Shown piece after piece: positions 49,893 to 56,872 of a DNA stretch of 56,872 nucleotides. Both the position numbers and the translations under genes were made by a program. Positions within the stretch are counted from its first letter, which is position 1; each line of letters starts with the position of its first letter. The stretch lies in the NCBI GenBank assembly GCA_026389845.1, contig JAPLHB010000043.1, positions 1 through 56,872 on the forward strand. Reading direction: 5' to 3'. Below the pieces are notes generated by a model. That model was given only the letters and a program-made list of their open reading frames with translations. It was not told the DNA's origin and did not search any database. This DNA comes from Chloroflexota bacterium. Its GTDB lineage: Bacteria; Chloroflexota; Anaerolineae; CG2-30-64-16.

Positions 49893-52849
49893 TGGAGATG
49901 CCCCTCGCAACCGCCCACTCCGAAATCGCCCGCCTGGTCGCCCGCTTCAAAGGCCTCTCGACCGCGGCGCGGCGGGGCTACAACGAGGACAACACCCGCA
50001 AGGACTTCATCCTGCCGCTCTTCCGCGCGCTGGAATGGAACATCCAGGACAGCGCCGAGGTGAGCGCGGAGGAGCGAGTCTCCCGCGGGTGGGTGGACTT
50101 CGCGTTCCGCATCGGCGGCGTGCCGCGCTTCTTTCTGGAGACCAAGCGGATTTCCGAAGACCTGACCCGGCCCCAATGGGTGCAGCAGGCCATGGATTAC
50201 GCCTGGACCAAAGGCGTGACCTGGGCGCTGCTCTCCGATTTCGAGGGGCTGCGGGTCTTCAACGCCGAGTGGAAAGAGGACAACCCGCTGCGCGCGCAGT
50301 TCCTCGAATTCGGCGTGGACAGTTACCTGGCCGATTTCGACCGGCTCTGGTGGCTCTCGCGGCCCGAAATGGTCGCGGGCACGCTGAACCGCGAGGCTGA
50401 GAAGGTGGGCAAAAAGGCGCGCCGCGAGCCGGTAAGCCAGCATCTTTTCGACGACCTGAAAAGCTGGCGGCAGATCCTCTTCAAGAATCTGCACGCTTAC
50501 AACCCCCAGTGGTCGGCCGGCCAGATTGACGAGGCGGTCCTGCGCATCCTCAATCGGCTGATCTTCATCCGCACGGCCGAGGATCGCCAGGTGGAGGGAG
50601 TGCGGTTGCAGGCGATGTTGCGCGAGCTGCGCGATCAAAAACGCGGCGGCCAACTGCTGCCGGAGCTGCGCAAGCTGTGGCGCGAGTTCGACACCGCCTA
50701 CGACTCGCAACTGTTCGAGATGCACCGGGCCGATCTCCTCGATTGTCCCCCTTCGCCGCTGGAGACGCTGATCGAAGGATTGTACGGCAAGCACTATCTG
50801 CTCTACAACTTCAACGCCATTGACGCCGACGTACTGGGGACAGTCTACGAGCAATATCTCGGCGCGCAAACTGCGCTTGAGGAGGCAGAACCGCAGACGG
50901 CGGGTGAGCGAGCCGCTGTCGTTCGCCGTTCGTCCTCCGTCCGGAAGTCGCAGGGCATCTTTTACACGCCGACCTTCGTCACGAAATACATCGTCGCCCA
51001 GACGGTGGGCCGGTATCTTGACGAGCATGGCTACCACCCTGACCGCCCCATCCGCATCCTGGACATGGCGTGCGGCTCCGGTTCCTTCCTCATCGAGGCG
51101 TTCGACGTGCTGGATCGCTACGTGGCGGAGATGCGGGGCGACCTGGCCCCCTCCCTGTCTCCCTCCCCCGTCGCACGGGGGAGGGCCGGGGTGGGGGCCG
51201 ATGTTCATGCCCACGCCCGTCAGATGGAGCTGCTGACGCAGTGTATCTACGGCGTGGACAAGGACGAGCAGGCGGTGGCCGTGGCGCGGCTGAATTTGCT
51301 GCTGAAGGCGCTGCACACTCGCGACCGGCTGCCTCCGTTGGAGCACATCCGCGCCGGTGACAGCCTCATCTCCGGCGCGCCGGACGAGCTGCGCGCCGCG
51401 TTCGGCCCCGACTGGCGCAGCAAACGACCGTTCAACTGGCAGGAGGAGTTTCCCGAAGTCTTCTCCCCTCTCCCAGGCTTGGGAGAGGGGGCAGGGGGTG
51501 AGGGCTTCGACGTGATCATCGGCAATCCGCCGTATGTGCGCCAGGAGACGTTGGGCGAAGAATTCAAGGCTTACGTCGCCGGCAAGTACACGACCCACGC
51601 GGGCACGGCCGACCTGTACGTCTATTTCATCGAGCGGGCGATGCAACTGTTGAAACCGGGTGGCCTCTTCGGCTTCATCGTCGCCAACAAATGGCTGCGC
51701 GCCAACTACGGCAAGCCGTTGCGCCAATGGCTGAAAGGCCAGCACATCGTCGAAATCGTGGACTTCGGCGATCTGCCCGTCTTTCAGACCGCGACCACCT
51801 ACCCGTGTATCCTCATTCTACACAAAGAAGCGCCCGCACTCACTTTCCGCGTGACGTCGGTCAAATCGCTGGATTTCACCGACCTGACGGCGGTCGTGCA
51901 GACGCAAAGCTACCCGGTCGCGCAGGCGTCGCTCGATGATGCGGGCTGGTCGCTTTCGGCTGACGCCACCCAAACAATTCTCGACAAGATGCGCTCACAC
52001 GGCATCTCCCTCGATGAATACGTTGAAGGTAGGGTATTTCGCGGCATCATATCGGGCCTGAATGAGGCGTTTGTCATCAACAATGGTACGCGTAACCGAC
52101 TGATTGCTCAAGACGCCCGGAGCGTCGAACTCATTCGCCCATTTCTGCTCGGACGAAACATCAAACGGTACGCGCCGCCCCAAGCTGAGCGACACCTTGT
52201 TTTCATGCCAAATGGTTGGACTCGCGGGCGGTGCAAGCAGACAGGTGATGAATGGAACTGGCTGCAACAACACTACCCTGCAATTGCCGATCACTTGATG
52301 CCGTTCCAAGAGGCTGCTGAGAAACGCTGGGACAAAGGCGAGTTTTGGTGGGAATTGCGATCGTGTGATTACTACGGCGAGTTCGACAAGCCAAAGATCA
52401 TCTATCCAGATATTGCGCCGCGTGGGTATTTTAGCATTGACACAAGCGGCGCCCTTTGTGATTCAACAGCTTTCATCCAAAGCACTGCATCGAAATACTT
52501 GCTTGGAATCCTCAATTCAAGGGCGATCACCTTTTTCATGGCAAACAGCGGCGCGACGATACGAGGCGGCTTTCTGAGATGGAAGCGCCAGTATGTGCGA
52601 CCGATCCCCGTTCCGCGTCTTGACCAAACCAGCCCAACGGACGCGGCCCGCCATGACCACCTCGTCGCGTTGGTAGACGAAATGCTGGCGTTGCAGCCTC
52701 AGCTTGCCGCGGCCGAGCGCGGGCTGGACGACGCGCGTCACGACCTGGCACGGCGCATCGCGCGGGTGGATCGGGCGATTGATGACCTGGTGTACGAGCT
52801 CTATGGGCTGACGGAGGAAGAGATCAGGATCGTGGAAGGCCAAGAGTAG
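49892..52849 (+). CDS. Type IIG-like restriction enzyme/adenine-N6 methyltransferase (985 aa)
   Basis: One protein appears to carry cleavage, methylation and target recognition. The N-terminal nuclease motif is DFAFRIGG…FFLETK (Asp69, Glu83, Lys85), a PD-(D/E)xK site. The methyltransferase has the SAM-binding DMACGSGSF (from Asp391) and the catalytic NPPY (545-548). Residues about 700-950 form the target recognition part, with a coiled coil at the end. Two in-frame inserts, APSLSPSPVARGRAGVGAD near 51149-51199 and SPLPGLGEGAGGEG near 51461-51503, are palindromic repeats; the second sits about fifteen residues before NPPY, which may affect activity. Overlap with the BrnA gene suggests a stability-linked system. 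Confidence 0.9.
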   Translation: MEMPLATAHSEIARLVARFKGLSTAARRGYNEDNTRKDFILPLFRALEWNIQDSAEVSAEERVSRGWVDFAFRIGGVPRFFLETKRISEDLTRPQWVQQAMDYAWTKGVTWALLSDFEGLRVFNAEWKEDNPLRAQFLEFGVDSYLADFDRLWWLSRPEMVAGTLNREAEKVGKKARREPVSQHLFDDLKSWRQILFKNLHAYNPQWSAGQIDEAVLRILNRLIFIRTAEDRQVEGVRLQAMLRELRDQKRGGQLLPELRKLWREFDTAYDSQLFEMHRADLLDCPPSPLETLIEGLYGKHYLLYNFNAIDADVLGTVYEQYLGAQTALEEAEPQTAGERAAVVRRSSSVRKSQGIFYTPTFVTKYIVAQTVGRYLDEHGYHPDRPIRILDMACGSGSFLIEAFDVLDRYVAEMRGDLAPSLSPSPVARGRAGVGADVHAHARQMELLTQCIYGVDKDEQAVAVARLNLLLKALHTRDRLPPLEHIRAGDSLISGAPDELRAAFGPDWRSKRPFNWQEEFPEVFSPLPGLGEGAGGEGFDVIIGNPPYVRQETLGEEFKAYVAGKYTTHAGTADLYVYFIERAMQLLKPGGLFGFIVANKWLRANYGKPLRQWLKGQHIVEIVDFGDLPVFQTATTYPCILILHKEAPALTFRVTSVKSLDFTDLTAVVQTQSYPVAQASLDDAGWSLSADATQTILDKMRSHGISLDEYVEGRVFRGIISGLNEAFVINNGTRNRLIAQDARSVELIRPFLLGRNIKRYAPPQAERHLVFMPNGWTRGRCKQTGDEWNWLQQHYPAIADHLMPFQEAAEKRWDKGEFWWELRSCDYYGEFDKPKIIYPDIAPRGYFSIDTSGALCDSTAFIQSTASKYLLGILNSRAITFFMANSGATIRGGFLRWKRQYVRPIPVPRLDQTSPTDAARHDHLVALVDEMLALQPQLAAAERGLDDARHDLARRIARVDRAIDDLVYELYGLTEEEIRIVEGQE
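51149..51199. repeat. G/C-rich palindromic repeat inside the methylase gene, first copy
   Basis: CTCCCTCCCCCGTCG and CGGGGGAGGGCC-type arms with GGGGTGGGGG flank, read in frame as a Pro/Ser/Gly/Arg insert. Confidence 0.82.
51461..51503. repeat. G/C-rich palindromic repeat inside the methylase gene, second copy
   Basis: CCCCTCTCCCAGGC and TTGGGAGAGGGG arms followed by GGGGGTGAGGG. It encodes FSPLPGLGEGAGGEG immediately before the catalytic NPPY region. Confidence 0.85.
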
Positions 52850-52906
52850 ATGATTAGATTGCCTGTCGTTGATGACTGTGTTAGAATCACGACGGAGGGA
52901 GATGAA

Positions 52907-53113
52907 ATGAACGATCGCATTGTGATTGACCCGCGCATCCAACACGGCAAACCGGTAATCCGGGGCACGCGGGTACCTGTAGCACGACTTGTCGGCGGGT
53001 TGGCTGGCGGCATGACTATTGCGGAAGTGATGGGCGAATATGGGGTGTCCAACGAAGACGTGCGCGCGGCTTTGAGCTATGCGGCCGCACTGGTAGAAGT
53101 GGAGGGGGCATAA
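52907..53113 (+). CDS. DUF433 (VapB45-like) protein (68 aa), antitoxin-like
   Basis: DUF433 proteins have a helix-turn-helix and often pair with a DUF5615 PIN-like toxin. MNDRIVIDPRIQHGKPVIRG and TIAEVMGEYGVSNEDVRAAL are typical. GGAGGGAGATG lies just before the ATG at 52907. No DUF5615 gene follows, so it is an orphan or serves another partner. It lies 57 bases after the methylase stop. Confidence 0.85.
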   Translation: MNDRIVIDPRIQHGKPVIRGTRVPVARLVGGLAGGMTIAEVMGEYGVSNEDVRAALSYAAALVEVEGA

Positions 53114-53164
53114 ATCCCTTGCTTTCTCCTGCCGTTCGTATTAGAATGGACGAAGAGGTGATCT

Positions 53165-53392
53165 ATGATTCAGACAGTCGAAGCGATGATTGACCGTAGT
53201 GGCAGATTGCGCCTTCTGCAACCCGTCGTTTTACCGGTCATGCGACGCGCGTTCGTGACCATCCTGGACGACGAGCCGGAATTAAACGCGCTCGAAATGG
53301 CGATGTTGAGCGAGCCAGCGTTAGCGGTGGACTGGAACACTGCCGAGGAGGACGAGGCATGGTCGCACCTGGCCCAGCTGCCGTCGTTATAG
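53165..53392 (+). CDS. Probable antitoxin of a MazF/PemK module (75 aa)
   Basis: The protein starts with an AbrB-like strand pattern (MIQTVEAMIDRSGRLRLLQP) and ends in an acidic toxin-binding tail (…ALAVDWNTAEEDEAWSHLAQL), as in many small MazE-like antitoxins. AGAGGTG precedes the ATG. It overlaps the MazF-like gene by 34 bases, which supports the pairing. Confidence 0.8.
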   Translation: MIQTVEAMIDRSGRLRLLQPVVLPVMRRAFVTILDDEPELNALEMAMLSEPALAVDWNTAEEDEAWSHLAQLPSL

Positions 53393-53703
53393 TCGAGTTT
53401 CCGTTCTCCGACCTGTCGGGGACCAAGCTGCGGCCGGCAGTTGTTCTCACCGAGGCGGGGCGCGGTGATTGGGTTTTGTGCCAGATCACCAGCAATCCGC
53501 ACAGTGATCCGCAAGCCGTGAAGCTCACCCCAGCCGCTTTGCGGGTGGGTGCGTTGGCCGATATCAGCTTTGCGCGCCCCACCAAACTGTTCACAGCCAA
53601 TGAAAGTCTGATGACAAAGCGCGTCGCTATTCTCAGCGATCAGACTTTCAAGGAGATCGTGCTGACGACGATCAGGGCTTTCCAGAAAGTCGTGCCGAAA
53701 TAG
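53359..53703 (+). CDS. PemK/MazF-family endoribonuclease toxin (114 aa)
   Basis: MazF toxins cleave mRNA at short sequences. The core VEFPFSDLSGTKLRPAVVLT (about residues 12-31) and the second-strand motif WVLCQITSNPHSD are typical, and the length is normal. The protein is complete and could be active. It lies directly after its antitoxin. Confidence 0.93.
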   Translation: MVAPGPAAVVIVEFPFSDLSGTKLRPAVVLTEAGRGDWVLCQITSNPHSDPQAVKLTPAALRVGALADISFARPTKLFTANESLMTKRVAILSDQTFKEIVLTTIRAFQKVVPK

Positions 53704-53717
53704 CAGAGGTAACGAAC

Positions 53718-54071
53718 GTGGCGCAAAACTCCGCCCGGCATTATCGAAGGGATACCCTCCACTTCTACGCTTACAAAGCTGGCGAAGGACATTACGTCGC
53801 CCGCTGCCTTGACCTACTCCTAATGGGTGAAGGCAGGACACTGGAGGAGGCCATCGCGGAGCTGAACGAGATTGTCCTCGGTTATCTGGAGTCGGCTCAG
53901 AGCCATGGTTGGGAGAACGAGTTAGTCCCCCGGCCCTATGGTTGGCGCGTTTGGTTGCACTACTATTGGCTGCTGGCGGTCCACGCCCTGAAAGCCTGGA
54001 CGGGACAATACTTCGGCGGTTTTCTCTCCTTTGCGCAACGTGTGGAAAACGGACGTTTGGTCTATGCCTAA
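53718..54071 (+). CDS. HicB-like antitoxin-type protein without a visible HicA (117 aa)
   Basis: The N-terminal half is a degraded-RNase-H HicB fold (LHFYAYKAGEGHYVARCLDL, MGEGRTLEEAIAELNEIVLG). The C-terminal half (WRVWLHYYWLLAVHAL…) is unlike the usual DNA-binding HicB tail. GTG is the start, after AGAGGTAACG. No HicA toxin is seen on either side; the 130 bases following hold no clear small gene, only remnants of frames. It lies 15 bases after the MazF-like gene and may be part of the same transcript. Confidence 0.75.
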   Translation: MAQNSARHYRRDTLHFYAYKAGEGHYVARCLDLLLMGEGRTLEEAIAELNEIVLGYLESAQSHGWENELVPRPYGWRVWLHYYWLLAVHALKAWTGQYFGGFLSFAQRVENGRLVYA

Positions 54072-54204
54072 GCGATCGCCCAATCCGGTTTGACCCGCGA
54101 CGAACCCAATCTTCTGAACCGGCATCCAGGTTACTGCGAACTGGCTCAAGAAGGCTTATCCCGTATGCGTTGTGGTACATCCGGTGGATCAGGAGTTGAA
54201 TCGC

Positions 54205-54804
54205 ATGGGAAAGACTTTGAAGACCAGCAAATCCTCCTCGGCTCGACGACGTGGCCCAGCGCCACGCCGCCGGTCTTGGACGTGGGCCTGGGTAGGTCTG
54301 GCAGCGGTGGGAATCATCGTGCTCGCGGTGCTGGCTGTTCAAAGCATCCAGCAATCGGCGGATATTCCGGGTGTTCAGTTCTTTACGAATTTGACCTTCG
54401 CCCATTCCACCGGGACGGTCAAGTACGCTCAAACGCCTCCGGTGGGCGGCGATCACAGCCCAACTGTGCTCAATTGCGGCATCTACGACCAGGCGGTGCC
54501 GAATGAGAATGCCGTGCATTCCCTGGAGCATGGCGCGGTCTGGATCACCTACCAACCTGCGTTATCGCAGACCGCAGTCAACCAACTGCGCGGGCTGGTC
54601 CGCGGACACGACCACGTGCTACTCTCCCCCTTCCCGAACCTTCCGGCTCCGGTGGTTGCTTCCGGGTGGGGGGTCCAGCTTCAGTTGACGGGGGCAGATG
54701 ACCCCCGCCTGCCTCGCTTCATCAAGAAATATGAGCAAGGTCCACAAACGCGTGAACCAGGAGCGGAATGTAGGGGCGGCGCCGGGACACCTATCCAGCA
54801 GTAG
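54205..54804 (+). CDS. DUF3105 family membrane-anchored protein (199 aa)
   Basis: A basic N-terminus and one membrane helix (residues about 24-45) anchor the protein with its domain outside. The DUF3105 core has conserved His and Cys residues (HSTGTVKYAQTPPVGGDHSP, LNCGIYDQ, VHSLEHGAVWITYQP), suggesting a metal or redox site, but no activity is established. CAGGAG supports the ATG at 54205; a GTG eleven codons earlier is possible. The last residues (…ECRGGAGTPIQQ) appear to be encoded by a dispersed repeat-like sequence. Confidence 0.85.
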   Translation: MGKTLKTSKSSSARRRGPAPRRRSWTWAWVGLAAVGIIVLAVLAVQSIQQSADIPGVQFFTNLTFAHSTGTVKYAQTPPVGGDHSPTVLNCGIYDQAVPNENAVHSLEHGAVWITYQPALSQTAVNQLRGLVRGHDHVLLSPFPNLPAPVVASGWGVQLQLTGADDPRLPRFIKKYEQGPQTREPGAECRGGAGTPIQQ

Positions 54805-54883
54805 CGCAAGGCGCAAACGCGGCAATAACGAACCAGGAAGCACTACAGTAGCAGCGCGCAACGAGATCATGGAGGAATGACCC

Positions 54884-55453
54884 TTGAAACCCCGACCGCA
54901 CTTCGCACACCCAGTTCACGAATTGATCCAGAAGCGCTGGAGCCCGCGCGCGTTTTCCGCGCAGCCGGTGGAGGAGGACGAGATCATGGTGCTTCTGGAA
55001 GCGGCGCGCTGGGCCGCATCCGCCAACAACGAGCAACCGTGGCGTTTCATCTATGCCACCCAGGCGCAGACCGAACGCTACGGCAAGTTGTTCGCATGCC
55101 TCAGCCCCTTCAACCAGGTATGGGCAAAAACCGCGCCCGTGCTGATGATGACGCTGGTCAAGACGCACTTCGCGCGGAACAACCAGCCGAACCGGTGGGC
55201 TTTGCACGACTTGGGGTTAGCCGTCGGCAACCTCACCACCCAGGCATCGGCGCTCGATCTGTACGTCCACAACATGGGCGGGTTCTCGGTCGAAACCGCG
55301 CGGCAATTGTTCGACCTCCCAGCCGATATCGAGCCGGTCACCATGATCGCGATCGGCTACCTGGGCGACCCGGATCAACTGCCCGAAACACTCCGGGAAC
55401 GCGAGCTGGCGCAAGGTCAGCGAAAGCCGATCGCGGAGTTGGTCTTGGAATAA
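54884..55453 (+). CDS. Nitroreductase-family FMN flavoprotein (189 aa)
   Basis: These enzymes reduce nitro groups, quinones or flavins with NAD(P)H. The FMN-binding pattern RWSPRAFSAQPVEEDEI (about 19-35) and AARWAASANNEQPWRFIY (about 40-57) are clear, as is the C-terminal PVTMIAIGYLGDP. GGAGGA lies 7 bases before a TTG start. It is slightly short but complete. No specific substrate can be read. Confidence 0.92.
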   Translation: MKPRPHFAHPVHELIQKRWSPRAFSAQPVEEDEIMVLLEAARWAASANNEQPWRFIYATQAQTERYGKLFACLSPFNQVWAKTAPVLMMTLVKTHFARNNQPNRWALHDLGLAVGNLTTQASALDLYVHNMGGFSVETARQLFDLPADIEPVTMIAIGYLGDPDQLPETLRERELAQGQRKPIAELVLE

Positions 55454-55512
55454 CAGGAGCCAGGCGCAAATATCCAGTCCTGCACTCACTCTGACACTTT
55501 GCGAGGTAACTC

Positions 55513-56214
55513 ATGGCAAACACGGATGATCGCAACAGGGTGCGGATCGTCATCGAGGCCGACGGCCCGTACCACGTTCACGCCGACATTCCACTGGTGC
55601 GCAAGATGCAGGTCGTCTCCGAGTATGGCGAGCCGCTGACCTGGAAACCCGAAGGGGCGATCAAAACGAGCGGCGCCTACAAGCTCTGCCGCTGCGGGCA
55701 GTCCAGCGACAAACCCTTCTGCGACGATACGCACTGGGGCGCCGGCTTCGACGGCACGGAAACCACCGACACCGGCCCCACCGCGGCGCGGCAGATCACT
55801 TACGAGGGCAGCACAGGAATCGTCATCAAGCGCGACCACTCCCTGTGCACGGAAGCGGGCTTCTGCGGCACCCGGCTGGCGAGCATCGAGCAGTTGGCGG
55901 CCAAGACCAGCGATACCGACGTGCGGTCACAGGTCATCGCCATGATCGAGCGCTGCCCGTCCGGCTCGCTGGTCTACGCGATGGCTGAGGGCGAACCGGA
56001 GATCGAGCCGGACCTGCCCGCGCAGATCGCCGTGACCACCGAGATCACGTCGGATGGTCCCATCGCCGGGCCGCTGTGGGTCACAGGGAATATCCCCATC
56101 GAGCGCGCGGATGGGCAGCCGTTCGAGACGCGCAATCGGGTCACCCTGTGCAACTGCGGGAGATCCGAGAGCAAGCCGCTGTGCGACGGCACCCATCGCA
56201 CGGCGGGCCTTTAG
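55513..56214 (+). CDS. Iron-sulfur protein with two CDGSH domains and a Fer4_19-like centre (233 aa)
   Basis: CDGSH domains hold a [2Fe-2S] cluster by three Cys and one His. Two are visible: CRCGQSSDKPFCDDTH (about 59-74) and CNCGRSESKPLCDGTH (near the end). Between them is a segment with four Cys (HSLCTEAGFCGTRL … ERCPSGSLVYA), probably a mono-cluster ferredoxin-like domain. GAGGT precedes the ATG. It lies 59 bases after the nitroreductase and may pass electrons to it; this is inference. Confidence 0.92.
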   Translation: MANTDDRNRVRIVIEADGPYHVHADIPLVRKMQVVSEYGEPLTWKPEGAIKTSGAYKLCRCGQSSDKPFCDDTHWGAGFDGTETTDTGPTAARQITYEGSTGIVIKRDHSLCTEAGFCGTRLASIEQLAAKTSDTDVRSQVIAMIERCPSGSLVYAMAEGEPEIEPDLPAQIAVTTEITSDGPIAGPLWVTGNIPIERADGQPFETRNRVTLCNCGRSESKPLCDGTHRTAGL

Positions 56215-56222
56215 AATCACGC

Positions 56223-56249
56223 GCCAGGCACTTTTCGGAAGTGCCTGGC
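56223..56249. terminator. Hairpin after the CDGSH gene
   Basis: GCCAGGCACTT pairs perfectly with AAGTGCCTGGC around TTCGG. No T tract follows, so it may act as a weak terminator or RNA-end stabiliser. Confidence 0.5.
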
Positions 56250-56260
56250 ACGTCAAGACT

Positions 56261-56383
56261 TCACACCTGCAACACTGCGCCCCGGCTCCCCGACGTGACC
56301 ATCGCCGCATACCGTTTCAGCCAGCCGGTCAGCTCCCGCTGCACGGGCCGCCACTCGGCGCGGCGTTGCGCCAACTCCGCGTC
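56261..56383 (-). pseudogene. ilvD: C-terminal remnant of dihydroxy-acid dehydratase
   Basis: About 40 residues (AELAQRRAEWRPVQRE, then LKRYAAMVTSGSRGAVL) match the typical end of IlvD/Edd-family dehydratases and stop at 56261. The upstream DNA (to 56748) does not continue the protein. In the plus strand a similar short gene-like ending (LRILREVVDLERVFLR, stop at 56441) overlaps it, so two decayed gene ends meet here. The rest of this 360-base stretch shows nothing recognisable. Confidence 0.6.
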
Positions 56384-56748
56384 GGAGGAGCTGCGTATCT
56401 TGCGGGAGGTGGTGGATCTGGAGCGGGTGTTTCTGCGGTGAGGATCGCGTCCACGTGTGGAGGGTACCCGCCGATCCGTTGTGCAGTCAGCGGATCGAGG
56501 TTTCGGTGGCCGGGCATTGGGCATGAGATCATCAGATGATGGCATCTGCGGTATCGAGCCAATCTCCATTTGACGCGCTTGTGACGTGGCGCGATAATAA
56601 CCCTGCCGTACCCACAGCGGGCGTTCGATCTCCACGGCAGCCACTGTTTGAATCGTTGTTTTGTTAGGTTGTAACCGTTCAGGCGGGGTCCGTCTGGACG
56701 GTTGTCAATAGCCATTAATTGGCATTGTCAACGCAATACCTTCGCCAA

Positions 56749-56872
56749 TTAAGGCGAGCTGGACGCAGTCTGAGCCATGTGAATGCGGCCCAGAGCGGTC
56801 AGTTGCTTGAAGATGCGCGCCAATACAATTGGCTCAGGCTTTTCCGGAAGCATTTTGATGGCTTCGGAGACG
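56749..56872 (-). CDS. 3' end of an unidentified gene cut by the window edge
   Basis: Forty codons are open from the window end to a stop at 56749-56751 (VSEAIKMLPEKPEPIVLARI…). The piece looks protein-like but is too short to assign. Confidence 0.45.
   Translation of the reverse strand, partial: VSEAIKMLPEKPEPIVLARIFKQLTALGRIHMAQTASSSP

Noticed and set aside
49694..51745. 683-codon open frame antisense to the methylase gene
   Set aside because: The sense frame has nuclease, SAM and NPPY motifs. The antisense frame has none and crosses the BrnA gene.
54072..54204. A HicA toxin gene after the HicB-like gene
   Set aside because: No frame shows the HicA pattern (Gly-x-His strand and basic RNA-binding helix). 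Only short frames of unclear nature are present.

Overview
The window looks like a piece of a high-GC Chloroflexota chromosome, probably of the Anaerolineae/Caldilineae kind. This is inferred from gene content and repeats, not from a marker gene. Supporting signs are lineage-typical proteins of unknown function, beta-propeller sensor proteins with ATPase domains, large secreted CARDB/DUF11-type proteins ending in a hydrophobic-Pro motif (FLPVMLKR), an FLVCR-like MFS transporter, VMAP conflict genes, and very many short-period (7-8 bp) tandem repeats between and inside genes. No rRNA, tRNA or CRISPR was seen.

Layout. 0.2-2.2 kb: two co-directional genes of unknown function closed by a strong terminator. 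2.3-7.9 kb (minus): a GT2 glycosyltransferase, a stand-alone AAA/STAND-like ATPase, and a 1087-residue protein that joins a secreted Reg_prop beta-propeller sensor through one membrane helix to the same kind of ATPase. 8.1-16.3 kb: a triple-LysM secreted protein, a polytopic membrane protein with three repeat-derived in-frame insertions, folC and lon. 16.3-20.0 kb: a membrane protein of unknown function, then a lipid-like cluster (geranylgeranyl-reductase-type oxidoreductase, a C-terminal cdsA fragment, a UbiA/DGGGP-synthase-like prenyltransferase). 20.0-21.3 kb: an intact IS4-family insertion sequence with 24-bp terminal repeats and a TCCATAT target duplication.

21.6-30.7 kb is the most notable part: a tightly packed six-gene operon that I read as a VMAP ternary conflict system. 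It encodes a cytoplasmic metzincin protease, a caspase-VMAP protein, a MoxR AAA+ ATPase, a SAV_2336/vWA protein fused to a calcineurin-like phosphoesterase, a helical protein of unknown function and a STAND NTPase. The VMAP-MoxR-vWA core is a described class. The combination of two different proteases, a phosphoesterase and an added STAND pair is the part that may be new.

30.9-38.5 kb: an AlbA_2/HATPase-type regulator, small proteins and a thioesterase, then a minus-strand sulfur cluster (PocR-type regulator, SQR-like flavoprotein, DUF1641 protein, one-Cys TusE/DsrC protein, frameshifted DsrE-like protein). 38.5-43.2 kb: a large secreted protein and an MFS transporter. 43.2-49.0 kb: a MacAB/LolCDE-like efflux or export operon (TetR regulator, two FtsX permeases, ABC ATPase, HlyD-type lipoprotein) with a near-consensus promoter and overlapping operator. 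49.4-54.1 kb: a defence/stability block (BrnT/BrnA, a type IIG-like restriction-methylase, a DUF433 protein, a MazF/PemK pair, a HicB-like protein). 54.2-56.2 kb: a DUF3105 protein, a nitroreductase and a double-CDGSH protein. The right edge holds an ilvD remnant and the end of an unidentified gene.

Repeats dominate the non-coding DNA. (i) 7-8 bp-period arrays at about a dozen loci. (ii) A roughly 185-bp MITE-like family with 19-bp terminal inverted repeats and 8-bp target duplications (four copies). (iii) C/G-rich palindromes, three of them read in frame within proteins. Several proteins have termini or internal linkers made of repeat sequence.
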